Source of the DNA: Portulaca oleracea
Taxonomy: Eukaryota > Streptophyta > Magnoliopsida > Caryophyllales > Portulacaceae
Assembly: GCA_029582165.1 (NCBI GenBank)
Contig: CM055888.1
Coordinates: 15,795,501 to 15,859,500, forward strand
Direction of reading: 5' to 3'
DNA length: 64,000 bases
Below the pieces are notes generated by a model, which was given only the letters and a program-made list of their open reading frames with translations, made no database searches and was not told where the DNA came from. The position numbers and the translations under genes are program-made. Of the stretch, positions 13,374 through 23,931 are shown piece by piece (position 1 is the first letter of the stretch; each line of letters opens with the position of its first letter).

Positions 13374-14019
13374 TAAGGATGGCAACGGGGTGGGTCAGGG
13401 ACGGAGGATATACTCCCCATGCCCGCCCCCTGTCCCCATCCCTGTCCGCGTCCCCGCTGCGGGCGAGGAAATTGTCCCCATCCCCATTCCCATTCCCGTG
13501 GGTACCCCGCTCTCAACAGGTATGCAATGGGGACTTAGATTATTATTATGTTTTTAAATTAAATTAAGCACTAATTATATCTTCTCACTCTCTACTCAGT
13601 GGCGTTACTATGCGAAAGCCTTAAGTTCGTGGAATCAAATTGGGTTCTTCAGCTCCATCAGAAATTAAAACATTTTAACCACTCACTAGTATTTGATTTC
13701 AATTTTGAATAAACATATTATCACCCTTTTACATACTTTACCATTAAGTAAAAACGTACCCTTCAAATTATGAATATGATATTAACAATTTTATAGATAA
13801 ATATATAAATTTAATGTGTAGTGAGGATGGGTATGTGGGCAAGTTATTTTCCTCGAAGAAGCAAGGATGGGGATTGGGAAAATTTTGTCCCCATCCACGC
13901 ACGGGTATTTAATATCGTCCCCATACTCGCCTCCGTCCTAATTAGATGCAGGGATTTTTCCCCAGAGCGGGGCGGGCCCCAAGTGAGGACGGGGATTCCT
14001 CGCCCCACTGCCATCCTTA
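13374..14019. mobile_element. hAT-type MITE, GGATGGCA family, copy 1
   Basis: Terminal inverted repeats are TAAGGATGGCAACGGGG and the inverse of TAAGGATGGCAGTGGGG. GC-rich subterminal blocks of CCCCATCCCC type surround an AT-rich centre. The outside 8-mers are GTCATTAA and GTCAGTGA (6 of 8 match), consistent with an aged 8-bp hAT duplication. A second copy with a perfect duplication lies at 35703-36296. Confidence 0.8.
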
Positions 14020-14029
14020 GTCAGTGACG

Positions 14030-14480
14030 TGGGTTCAGATGGTGGTTGAGCTCATGTAGGGGTGGCATGGATGTAGTAATTTCTGGGAATTTCCAATGGT
14101 AGTTACGAATTGGGCGATTTGGATGTTGGGCATATTTGTGGCAGTGTCAGTGGTCGAGAAGTAGTAGCGCTAGTGGTGTGGGGGTCGGATGGTGGTGGCG
14201 GTCATGTCAAACGTCAATAAAGTGGCGGCAATGGTGGTCCTTTCTGCGAATTTTCAAAAGGTGGCTAGAGTTTGGGCGATGTGGGTGCTTGGGCTATTTG
14301 TGACAGTGTCGGTCTAGAAAGAGTGCCCCTGCTCGTGTGGTGGTAGTCTAGTGGCAGTGGTCATATGATGGCGGTTGGACATCATTGGGTGTCACGCGGT
14401 GGTGGTGTATTTGGCAGCTGTTGGTTGCGGTGTTGTCTTTGGCCCAATTTTCCAGAATTTTTTAAAGTATTTATGGTACT
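14030..14480 (+). repeat. Diverged tandem duplication, G/T-rich
   Basis: Two diverged units about 150 bp apart share TTTCTG.GAATTT, GGGCGAT, GGATGTTGGGC-like and GTGTCGGT-like blocks. No function is recognised. The region is purine- and TGG-rich and has no sustained ORF. Nothing further is seen up to 14707. Confidence 0.45.
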
Positions 14481-14707
14481 TTTGTACTTTGACATTGTTA
14501 AAGTTTATTTTTAAGGATTTTAGAAAAAACCTTCACAAAAAAAGTGTTGAAAATGAAAATAATTTTCCCGAGTTTTGTTATGAATTTTGGTAAATTTCGA
14601 TAATTATTTACCTTTAGCCATGTACCATCCAAATTTATAGGTGGGTATCAAATTTTCAATATCAATATGGACTTCATCCTATCATATTATAAGTAAAGGG
14701 AAACAAC

Positions 14708-15376
14708 TGTTAGGATCTCAAAGCATTGCTAGCATAACAAACAATAATAAATGCTAAATAATAATAAAGATTCACACAAAGGATTAGTGAGGAAAAACCC
14801 AAATAGGGGGGAAAAAACATGAACGATGCATTATATCCGAAGATTACAGGTGTTTATCTGAGATGTCCAACTCTTCACAATCTCTTACAACTTCCTTAGA
14901 GTTACAACTTGAAAACCCAACACTCACAATTGATACACTTCACACAACTCCCTTAGGACGTAGAGATTATAGACTAATCTTTTGTGGTCAGATGAACACT
15001 CTATATTGCGATGAATAATTGTAAGCCTAACATCAAGGTCTTTTTATAGTCAAGGCTTTCCTACAATTATTAGGGTTAAATATAAAGGTCTTGGCGACCA
15101 AGGCAACAAATAACTCGACAACCAAAGCAAATTTGTTCAAGCGATGTGTCTAGTGTTGGAAATTACTGATATGCGCAGGAAATCAGGTCACCACAGGCTG
15201 GAGCAATCACCACGGGCTATCCGTAGTTGCTAGTTGCCACTACCTTAAGTATTTCTTCTTATAGCACATGTTTCCCTTGTGCATATAACACTTGTACATT
15301 ATTTTTTTCCAACTGTTTGAGTTGTCATCAACAACCCACCTAGCAGTTTTGGGCTATGCATGTTATCAATCCAACA
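14708..15376 (-). repeat. 3' LTR of a minus-strand copia element
   Basis: Reads TGTTAGGATCTC...CCAACA on the plus strand, so the LTR has TG/CA ends. The adjacent 15377-15390 is, on the minus strand, the purine tract TCCAAGTGGGAGAT, a classic copia polypurine tract. The inner end matches the partner LTR at 17877 (TGTTAAGATCTC). Confidence 0.85.
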
Positions 15377-15390
15377 ATCTCCCACTTGGA
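15377..15390 (-). other. Polypurine tract of the minus-strand copia
   Basis: TCCAAGTGGGAGAT on the minus strand directly precedes the 3' LTR. It is the expected plus-strand primer for reverse transcription. Confidence 0.75.
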
Positions 15391-15779
15391 GACCGAAATT
15401 GCATTCGCAACCTTCATCATCGTTCATCAATGACTTCCAAGCACTTCATTAAACCATCTAGCGCATTCACCTCGATCTTCTTCAGCAAATATCAACAGAG
15501 GTCTCAGTTGGCCTCATGTTAACTCATCCTATATCGCAATACTCTCCTACTTGAACCATACCCCTGCAACTTCGACATATGTACCCTCATCAACAACTTA
15601 GGAAGAACAATGAATTCGACTTTTCCCTCGTGTTGAAAACGTCAAACTCTCGTGCAGGTTAGGTGCATTTCTTCACTGACCATCCATCCTTAGAGCTTCG
15701 ACTAGAAACTTCCTCGTTTCTAGTACTCTTCTCTTATCAGAGAAGCTAATACAATACACCTATGACGAGTATGACAGGC

Positions 15780-16090
15780 CTGTTAGTACAACAAATAGCA
15801 GAATATAGTTTCGCTTGCTCTGCCATTTACAATTGCCAAAGATCCCTTCATAACCTTCCAATAATCATCCCCAAACTTCATCGTGAAGCCCTTATCATCT
15901 AGTGGACTCATAGATACAAGGTTCTTTGACATACCTGCGATATAACGAACATTCTTCAACCTCTAAGTCGCATCCTTAGAGGTTTTAATATCAACATTTC
16001 CTCTTCCAAGCACCTCTAGACTTTAATTGTTTGCAAGCTGGACCCAACTAGACAAAGAATGAAACGACGCATCCGAATTTATAACCCAAC
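15780..16090 (-). pseudogene. Copia protease/pre-integrase remnant
   Basis: The minus-strand translation recalls the copia region after the zinc knuckle. It shows DSDASFH, where the protease has D[ST]GAS, then VRYIAGMSKNLVSMSPLDD, then FTMKFGDDYWKVMKGSL. In-frame stops interrupt it. No integrase, reverse transcriptase or RNase H follows before the 3' LTR, so most of pol is deleted. Confidence 0.75.
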
Positions 16091-16204
16091 TCCTTTCTAG
16101 CTTTTAAATGCTAATAGCTAAGGCTTCACCCAAATCCTCATTAGAATTTATAGAATCATGGTCATAGAATTTATAGAATCATGGTCATTTATAGAATCAA
16201 GGTT

Positions 16205-16275
16205 TAGGGTAATCCCTACGATAGTGACCTTTATTACAACAGTTCCAACATAACAAGTGCTCCATATTTCGACCC
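16205..16275 (-). pseudogene. Gag zinc-knuckle remnant
   Basis: The minus strand encodes CWNCCNKGHYRRDYP, a CCHC nucleic-acid-binding knuckle in which the last Cys is Tyr. Just upstream, at about 16145-16200, a ~25-bp unit (GAATTTATAGAATCATGGTC) is reiterated two to three times. Confidence 0.7.
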
Positions 16276-16286
16276 TTAGATTTGAT

Positions 16287-17165
16287 GGGTTATGGGGGGT
16301 CCCCGAGCCCAAATCCAATTTGGGCCCAAAGAGTGGTAGGCCCAATCTAATTGGATCCACCTTACTAGGGGGAAGAAGTCTTAACACTTAGGACTTCACT
16401 TAATCTACCCTAACCCTAAACAATAAATAATAGGAAAGAAAACAGATATCAGAGGCTAAGCTATTTACCTGGTAGTCTCTCGAACAAACAAGCCTCGGTC
16501 GACCTTCAACTCTTGAACGCGTCACTCCGAGACTTTGAGTAGGAAGTCTCCAAAATAGGAGACTTGCACAGAAGTCCACGCAGCACTTGAGACACCGGTC
16601 GCTAGATCGCTCGATCTCGATCTAATCGAGACCGGATGAGTATGTGGACAGTATCAAAATACGGCCGATCTTTCCTACTCTAGGACCTCGAGGAATCACC
16701 CTTGTAGTCCTGAATCGAAAGCTATCTCATAGGCAATTTTCCCGATTTCCCAAAATCTTTAAAGGGAAACTACTTATAGGGGCCTCATGGGATGGAAAGA
16801 CCTTGTTTGGCATCCCATGGGTCACACATATATAGGGGAGAGAAAAGGGAGGAAGAGTTCCTCCACCGATGTGGGACGTTCGCCTGGGATTCACTACGGA
16901 CCGTGGCAGGACCACCACGGGTTGTGGTGGCCTAGCCACAGATCGTGGTGGCTTGATTTTCCCAAAATAAAGCCCCGCGCTTCTCCGAGTCCAATCCTGT
17001 ATTGTCCCGGACCTTTTCCACATACACATTGCCTTCAAGTCGCTGGCTTGTGTGACCCTGTGGGACCTAATAACTCGGCTGTGATCGAACCTATTCGAGC
17101 ACTAATTAAGGGGACTTCTAACAAAGTCATTAATCATTGAATTAACTTGGCTAGAGTACTCGGAT
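16287..17165. mobile_element. Probable LTR-derived insertion within the copia element
   Basis: This ~880-bp block separates the gag core from its zinc knuckle and is unlike either. It is GC-richer and has a TATA-like CATATATAGGGG followed by CCGATGTGGGAC, a typical LTR promoter/leader look. It also has reiterated palindromic phrases (CGGACCGTGG, CCACCACGGGTTGTGGTGG). The exact ends and target duplication are not clear. Confidence 0.45.
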
Positions 17166-17169
17166 GAAA

Positions 17170-17616
17170 TTAAACATTGTCGGGACATTCCCCACAAGAT
17201 TTACATTGACCCCGTCTCGAGTTCTCACTGTTGCTCCCACCCCTAGCTGCTAAAGTATTCATCGATGACGCACATATATCATAATCTTTCCTACAAATGC
17301 TTTCACTCAGGATTGTGTCACGCAAGTCATTAAACTTTAACTTCTCCTTCCTTCTAGAGGTACTAACAAAAGTTGCAAAGTTATTCAAAGACTTGGGTAG
17401 GGTTGCCAACAAAATATAAGAATTAGTCTCATCGTCAAAACTAAATCTCACATAAGTCAACATAGACAAGATCATACTCAGTTTATTAACATTTTCATGC
17501 ATATCACCAGATTTTTGTATCTTAAACTCAAACAAACAACGCAACATATGTACCTTGTTCGTCATGGGAGGTTTCTCATATGTGTTCTTCAAGGCCTCAA
17601 GCATACTTTTTGTCAT
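17170..17616 (-). pseudogene. Copia gag core (UBN2-like), partial
   Basis: A 148-residue open stretch on the minus strand. It resembles the copia gag core: LEALKNTYEK, then LRCLFEFKIQKSGDMHENVN, then LLATLPKSLNNFATFV. It ends in a Cys-rich CKSCGECP piece where the insertion begins. The N-terminal portion between the primer-binding site and 17616 has lost its frame. Confidence 0.8.
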
Positions 17617-17862
17617 TTCTTTTGTACTTTACATTGAAACCCTTTGCTAATTCCAGCCTCATCGAACTGAATAATTGACAATCAAGCAAGTCGCAATCTG
17701 CTGGTTCATCTCTTTCAACTTTTCACCCAATGCTAGATGCAATTTCTCACATCCTAAATTCCCATTCTCCCCCAAGCATAGTCTTTTCCATCAAAGGTCG
17801 CAAACTTTATATTTCTCCTTCCATTGCATCCCGGACTGCAAATCAACAACACTCTAACCAAA

Positions 17863-17874
17863 GCTCTGATACCA
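17863..17874 (-). other. Primer-binding site (initiator Met tRNA)
   Basis: TGGTATCAGAGC on the minus strand, two bases inside the 5' LTR at 17877. It is the standard copia primer site. Confidence 0.9.
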
Positions 17875-17876
17875 GT

Positions 17877-18212
17877 TGTTAAGATCTCAAGTGCTATTTG
17901 CAGTACAAACAATAATGAAGGCTAAACGAAAAAATGACACAAATGATTAACGTGGAAAAACCCAAATCGGTGAAAAAAAAGCCACGAACGATTCCCTATA
18001 TTATAAGATTACAGGTGTTTATTAGAGATTCCCAAATCTTCATAATATCTTACTACCTTCCTAGAGTACAACATGAAGACTCAAAACTAATAGTTGATAA
18101 GCCTCACACAACTTCCTCGAGGATATAGATTATATAAATCAATCTCTTATGATCAGATGAAACATTATAAATTACAATAAATAATACTAAATGTAACATC
18201 AAGCTTTATTTA
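17877..18212 (-). repeat. 5' LTR of the minus-strand copia, rearranged outer end
   Basis: The inner end TGTTAAGATCTCAAG and the following ~330 bp match the left LTR (CACACAACTTCC, GATTACAGGTGTTTAT blocks). The similarity is lost at about 18212. The outer TGTTGG start expected of this LTR is missing. Confidence 0.7.
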
Positions 18213-18286
18213 TACTAGAGACATTTTGTTTCTCGATTTCTTATTTTTATTAAATTTAAACTCGAGTTTTCAATGATTACACATTA

Positions 18287-18358
18287 ATTGACAATCAAGC
18301 AAGTCGCAATATGCTGGTTTCATCTCTTTCAACTTTTCACCCAATGCTAGATGCAATA
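18287..18358 (-). repeat. Displaced 72-bp copy of the element's gag leader
   Basis: GACAATCAAGCAAGTCGCAA through CCCAATGCTAGATGCAA repeats 17670-17741 almost exactly but lies outside the right LTR. CTAGAGACATTTTGT also occurs twice (about 18212 and 18412), bracketing the displaced segment. Confidence 0.85.
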
Positions 18359-18425
18359 AAAATTTGTAAATAAAATCTCTTAAAAATCGGAGTAGGACAA
18401 TTGCTTCTACTAGAGACATTTTGTA

Positions 18426-18934
18426 ATGCGTTCAACAATATCTGAAGTCAACAATTCATTTGAAGGAGCATAGAGTAAATTGTCTCATAATAATGGACCT
18501 TTCCACTTGGAACCACTTGTCATTTTAGTAAAGGGGTTTGATACTCTGCTTTGCTATTTTTAGCCAAGCATTTTGATAATATCCATATCTTTTTACTCAT
18601 TCTGTTCTTGAATGTGTCTGCTAATCATATATCTGCTGACTCTATTGTTTGATTTGTCCTTCCAATGGTTGCAGAGTTTCATGGGTTGATACATTTTGGT
18701 CCCAACACACCTTAAATTACCATATAAAAGACTGTCTCACTTTACAAGATCGTGGCATAATCTTAATTATTCTTCTGACTTGAGCATTAGGGTGGCATGA
18801 TCTAGGGATAATATACTTTTCCTATATTAAGAATGATCTAGGGATCATATTTGAATATTCCCAATTGTTTTGTTCTGATTGGACTGGGGAAGGGGACGCA
18901 AAAATAATCTGCCTTACATATCTTTGGTTCCTTA
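18426..18934. other. Unassigned stretch
   Basis: AT-rich sequence with no ORF or repeat I can name. Confidence 0.4.
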
Positions 18935-19212
18935 AGGCCCTTTATTTTGTTCGATTGATAAGATGTGGAAATAGTGCGGTGTTGTGAAAATTATGAAAAT
19001 GCGGTGAGGTGTGAAATGATATGGTGAATTTTGTGGAAAATGTGGTTGATGTGGTAGGTGATGAGAGAGAATGTGAAAAGTAAATAAGAGAGAAAAATGA
19101 GAATATATTTTTGTAGTGATTGTAGTAAAATATGGTTAATGTCGAAGAATATTGAATAGTATGGTAAATTGTGGTACCATACCGCACCGTACTGTGCAAA
19201 AGAACATATCCT
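18935..19212 (-). mobile_element. MITE family 1, copy D
   Basis: Same orientation as copy A, sharing TGATAAGATGTGGAAATAG-like, GTTGATGTGGTAGGTGATGA and GAAGAATATTGAATAGTATG blocks. It ends CCGTACTGTGCAAAAGAACA. The outer ends begin CTTA(A)GG on both sides. Confidence 0.7.
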
Positions 19213-19312
19213 AAGTTGGCCTTACTTATGTGATTACCTGGAAAATGAGAGGTGGATCAAGTGTACCATGTTAGCCCCCTAGTGAATAACTCTTTGAAAA
19301 TCTCAAAGAGTT

Positions 19313-19642
19313 ACCCTGTTCTTTAGTTGGGTTAAACCTAACTAACATAAACTAACTCAACTTAACTTAATTTATCCTTACCTAACCGACCTAACCCAAC
19401 TCTCTAGAAAACACCCAAACCAAAAATAATTTTTTAAATAAAAAAGAAATTCAAATAATATTATTTTAGTTTCAAATCAATCCACCTTTTCCAACACCTA
19501 TAACTTTTTCAGTTATTTTCCCCAAAATATTCAAAATTTATTAATAAAATATATCCACCCAACAACTAACTTAACTCTATCCTTTCAATCCTAACTTAAA
19601 TAACCTAACTTGAACCTAACCTTACAAATGAACATAGATTAT
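19313..19642 (+). mobile_element. MITE family 2, copy at 19.3 kb
   Basis: Starts CCCTGTTCTTTAGTTGGG, then GTTAAACCTAACTAAC, and ends AACCTAACCTTACAAATGAAC. It shares its start with the fragment at 10241. Poly-A-rich, non-coding centre. Confidence 0.6.
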
Positions 19643-20201
19643 CATTTGACTATTAAAGACAATAGAATCTTGGTAAATAGGTGTATTGACATGGGTACTT
19701 TATAGAAAAGATTTTGTATATAGTTTTATATTACTATAGATATTAAGAAAGCATGTCATCCAAATGTGTCAACTTGGAGTCATACATGCTCCTCTTTGGT
19801 TTCACCTAGTTTATTGGTCTAGGAGAAGAGATTTGTTATGATAGCAAGAGATCTAAACAAGTTAATTTAAAGTGATTTAATATTTATTTTCCTTAAGTAA
19901 AGTCTAAGTTCAAGTCTAACGAATAGAGAAAATCTGTGATGAGAGAAGTATATCATTTTATAAAGTCACGGAAAGCTTCACTTCTCACAACAAAGGCATA
20001 GGAATCCTCATAAAATGTGATACCAAGCGATAGACGTAAATTATGTAGTTTAGTGATTGTAACTCTTCTCTTGCAAGGAACCCTTGGGCATTTCCGAGAA
20101 GTATTGCAATCAGGTGCTATGTTGACCTTGGAAATACAGTTATTGAGAATCAAACGAAGGAACATCAAAACAACAAATAAAACAGAAAAACAACCCTGAC
20201 T
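19643..20201. other. Unassigned AT-rich stretch
   Basis: No supported gene or repeat. Confidence 0.4.
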
Positions 20202-21174
20202 CTAACTAACTGAACCAATAGATCGACTTGCCCTTTTTGCCATTCGATGTGCCGGATGCACATGATGCCTAGGAACCTTCTGAATCTTCCCTGCTTGGAT
20301 TTTCTTCATTGCATTGATGCAATCGAGAACCAGAGCTCGACACTCCACCGAAGCTCTACTGGGTTTTGACAAGAATTCAATTGCCACAGTCGAATCCGTC
20401 CAAACCATAACACTGGTTAAATGTCTCCTATTTGCCTCTTCCAGCGCCATCCTGATACCCAGAATCTCGCAGAAAACGCTTGATGCCATTTTCCCTTTTT
20501 CGACGCCATGCCCCCATTGTCGCCCTTGAATTATATACACCCACACAGCTGCTGCATTCCTAGACTCCTTGCACCACGCCCTATCCACAACAAAAACTCC
20601 GGTGTCCAGAAGCCCTTCGTCCTCTCCCCAACTCATTTCCATTTTCTTTTCGTTTTCGATCCTTCCTGTACCCTTCTTCGCTCCATCCTCAATTCCCTTC
20701 CCTTCCCACCATAACTGGACCTCCTCCTGCACCTTCCTAATAACCCCCTCCAACATTTGTTGAGAGACACTCTCCTTCCCTATGCATGCAGCATTCCTCG
20801 CTTTCCAAATTGCCTACATCGTAGCAACAAAGTCCCTTAGCTGCCCCCCATCATCGTCTTTCTTCTTTGACAAAAACAGGATCCACCCTCTTAACCATTC
20901 CCACCAACCAATATATGGGTTAACATCCGCACAAATCCCTAAGTTACTCCCTTTCCACATATGTTTGGCTATAATGCAGTCCCTGAACATATGGTTAACA
21001 TCTTCCCTCATCCCACCACACCAGCACGGCAACTCCTCAGTAAACTTCCTCTTGGCCCTATTAACTCCCGTTGGGAGTGCATCCACAGCACAGCGCCACA
21101 GGAAAGTTTTCCACTTTGCGGGCACTTTTGCATACCATATTTTCCTCCAGCACTTTCCCAAGTGCATCACCTAA
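20202..21174 (-). pseudogene. LINE C-terminal remnant: zf-RVT plus RNase H (RVT_3)
   Basis: One minus-strand frame runs from about 21170 to 20202 with a single interruption, TAG at 20816-20814. The first ~118 residues look like the zinc-binding domain of plant non-LTR reverse transcriptases: WRKIWYAKVPAKWKTFLWR, LPTGVNRAKR, CWCGGMREDVNHMFRDC. After the stop the frame resumes with AIWKARNAA, the usual end of that domain. An RNase H-like domain follows (GIRMALEEANRR, VWTDSTVAIEFL). The polymerase domain expected upstream is absent, so this is a 5'-truncated L1-like copy or a host gene derived from one. Near-intact coding apart from the stop suggests modest age. Confidence 0.8.
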
Positions 21175-21214
21175 TGAACTTGTTAGGTAGGCAAAGGACC
21201 TCAATTCCAATTTA

Positions 21215-21314
21215 GGATGTGTTTAGTGCCAATGAAAATAATTTTTTAGGAAAATGGTTTTCCATATAAAATGGTTTTCTAAGAAAAGATATTTTCAAAT
21301 GATGTCTTTTATTT

Positions 21315-21377
<63 letters not shown>

Positions 21378-21687
21378 CATGTTGACATTCATATTTTTTT
21401 TGAGTTGGATGAGAGAGAAAAATGAAGAGAGAGAAAGGGTATAAGAAATGAGCAATTTTCGGTTGACATAGGAGCGTATGGGAGGAACTTTGACCATGGA
21501 GATTAATATAAATCCAGAAATTGGATCTTTTTAAGGTTGGACTTAAAAAAGTAGTTTCAAAAAAAAAAAGAGAGAAAAATGATTTTTACTGAAAATAATT
21601 TTTCTCATTTCTTTAACTATCAATGCAAACACATAAAAATAAAAAAAATATTTTCTGAAAAATGATTTTCTCCCACTAAACACACAT
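21215..21687. mobile_element. MITE with TTA flanks and internal (TA)n
   Basis: The left end GGATGTGTTTAGTG pairs with the inverse of TGTGTGTTTAGTG at the right, and pairing continues in the AAAATGGTTTTCC / GGAAAATCATTTT zones. TTA occurs outside both ends (21212-21214 and 21688-21690). A long (TA)n run sits near 21318-21372. Non-coding; Harbinger-like by its duplication. Confidence 0.6.
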
Positions 21688-21690
21688 TTA

Positions 21691-22400
21691 ATTATTGAAG
21701 GGTCCGGGGGTGGGTTGGTTGGGTGAATTGTGTTTTAGACAAGAATGGTAGACAGCACGAGCTTTCAGCCAAAAGGCTACTCTAAATCATATTTCAGATT
21801 TGGAGCCCTAGATTCCAGCACTGTACCATACATTATACAATCTTCCCCCTGGTTATTATATTGGAAGGCCCTTGCCCCTTGTCTAGTTCTTGCCCCATCC
21901 AAGAGAAATGGTGGGCATGTCATTATTTCTTTCCTTTGCTTTTCTTTCTACTTGATTATATTTAGATCTTTGGGTTCTATTCTTTTTGTTAATTGAGTGG
22001 TGCTAAAGTGTGATTAGATTTGTGTCTCTCATTTAATGTTTCCGTTGAGGTCATGTTAATCTTAATTCCATCTTTCTCTTGTTTCAATCATAATAGACTA
22101 TGAAAAACTTCAAAATGTAGCATAAAGTTAAAGATACTCCACAATTAGTCATAGGTTAATATTATGTTATCTAGTATGTATGAGTGGCCTTTGCCTTCCA
22201 TAGTGAGTTTGAAAAAAACAAAAAGAGAAAAAAATTGTTAATAGCTCCTTGAACATAAGTGTAACAAATATAATGTTCGTTGATGGGTGCTTGTTATGGA
22301 CAATTTGTTATTTACCTTTTATTCACCAACTTGTAAATTTGTTAGTAGTTACCTACAAAATAAGGACCAAATGACCATGCTTGCTTTACTTGATTCAAAA
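21691..22400. other. Unassigned flank of the copia element
   Basis: No gene is supported. An 83-codon frame at 21745-21996 has no recognisable motif. The last five bases before the LTR, AAAGG (22401-22405), are the left target duplication. Confidence 0.45.
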
Positions 22401-22405
22401 AAAGG

Positions 22406-22976
22406 TGTTAAGGATGTCTTAAAACTTCCCATAAAGTTATTTTATTAAATATAATGTGGGGGGTTTTAGATTCATGTTTTTCAAGCTTTTAAGTTAGGTG
22501 CGTGGTTAGTTCATGCATCTTAATTTCGTTATTGTTTGCCTATGAAAGCATGTGTAGCTAAAACTCTATTACCACCACAAAAAACATTCATGATATATTT
22601 TCTATTAGGTGTGCCAATTAGAGAGAAATATTGAGAGAGAGTAGTTTCACCAATATTTTTCAGAGAGTTCCACCATTATAATCCCTAGCGAGATTGTGAG
22701 TTGAGAGTTTGAGAAATTTGTGTTGTAATCTCCGGTACTAGATCGTATTACACCCTATGATAGTGATCACTTTGTACTCTTCCCTTCTCATAGTGGATTA
22801 TTTTCTGGTTGTTGCCGTCTGTGGATTTTTCTGTGAGTTCTTCGGTTTCCTACATGAATTTGTTAATTTCGTAGTTTTATTTCTGTTCCTAATTTTGTCG
22901 TAATCTCTGTCATCTCCCTATTTGCTTCCGCTATTATATGCAACTTTTAGGTTAACCAACTTTGAAATTCCTTTCA
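22406..22976 (+). repeat. 5' LTR, 571 bp
   Basis: Starts TGTTAAGGATGTCTTAAAAC and ends CCTTTCA. It matches the right LTR except for about 120-150 bp (around 22720-22880) that the right copy lacks. Confidence 0.92.
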
Positions 22977-22978
22977 AG

Positions 22979-22990
22979 TGGTATCAGAGC
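22979..22990 (+). other. Primer-binding site (initiator Met tRNA)
   Basis: TGGTATCAGAGC lies two bases after the 5' LTR. Confidence 0.95.
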
Positions 22991-23000
22991 ACTGGTTGAG

Positions 23001-23931
23001 ATGACTTCAGTTATGAAGAGTGAGATTCCAAAATATGATGGAGCGAGGAGTTTTATGATGTGGAGGCTGTAGATGAAGGCAGTCCTCGTACAACACGGGT
23101 TATGAGACATGATTGAGTATCCTGACACGAAGTCTGACATGTCGATGTCCGATGAAGAGTTTGCAACACTACATAAGGAGATTAAAGGTGGTTTAAGTGC
23201 TAGAGAGTGGAAGATGGAAGATAAGGCATTGGCGGATATACAACTCTGTTTAGAGGAACACATTTAGAGAGAGGTTATGGAGATTGACAACCGAGAGTGC
23301 TTCGGGCGATACTGGAGGAGATGTATATATTAAAGAGCCTAACCAATAAATACTGAATGATGGAAAACTCTACAAGCTAAAAATGCCTACATGTACTTCT
23401 ATGCGAGCACATTTGGCTGAATTTGATTATATTATTACTGAGTTAGAGTCGATGGATGTGAAACATACTGATGAGGAGAAGGCTTTACATTTAGTTTTGT
23501 CTGTATTTGTGTCACATAAACAATTTAAAGAGATCATGTGGCATGAGAATCGTGGTGTCCTTAAGCTTAGTGATGTCAAAGCTAATCTGTTGTCTAAGGA
23601 GAAGATAGATAATAGCGATGATGAGGTCAGTGAGGCCTTGAATGTAAGATGAAGGGGCAATGAACGCAAAGGAAACGGGTCTAGAGGGAAGTCTAAATAG
23701 TTCCAAATCTAGGAATCCTTACAAGAACAAGAAGTGCAATTATTGTGGCAACAAAAAGGGTCATGTGGAGAGTGCTTGTTGGGCTAAGGAGAGAGACCAA
23801 AGGCAGGGTAGTAAAGACAATCAGACTAAACCTGGTACCGCAAATGTAGTTGAGTTTGAGTTAGAAGCAGAAGGGTTTATAACGGATGATGCCTTGGCCA
23901 CTACCTCAGGCAAAGTGGAGAAAGATGAGTA
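23001..23931 (+). pseudogene. Copia gag, multiply broken
   Basis: The reading begins ATGACTTCAGTT at 23001. Stops occur at 23070 (TAG), 23103 (TGA), about 23264 (TAG) and 23354 (TGA), and a one-base deletion lies near 23366. The gag core is recognisable (ITELESMDVKHTDEEKALHL, HKQFKEIMWHE). The zinc knuckle at about 23736-23790 (CNYCGNKKGHVESACW) is intact. The frame ends in TAG at 23930. Confidence 0.88.

Noticed and set aside
13079..13567. 162-codon plus-strand frame
   Set aside because: It crosses from MITE copy C into the GC-rich arm of the hAT MITE, so it is not a gene.
20782..21215. Plus-strand frames of 84-130 codons
   Set aside because: They are antisense shadows of the LINE zf-RVT/RNase H frame on the minus strand.
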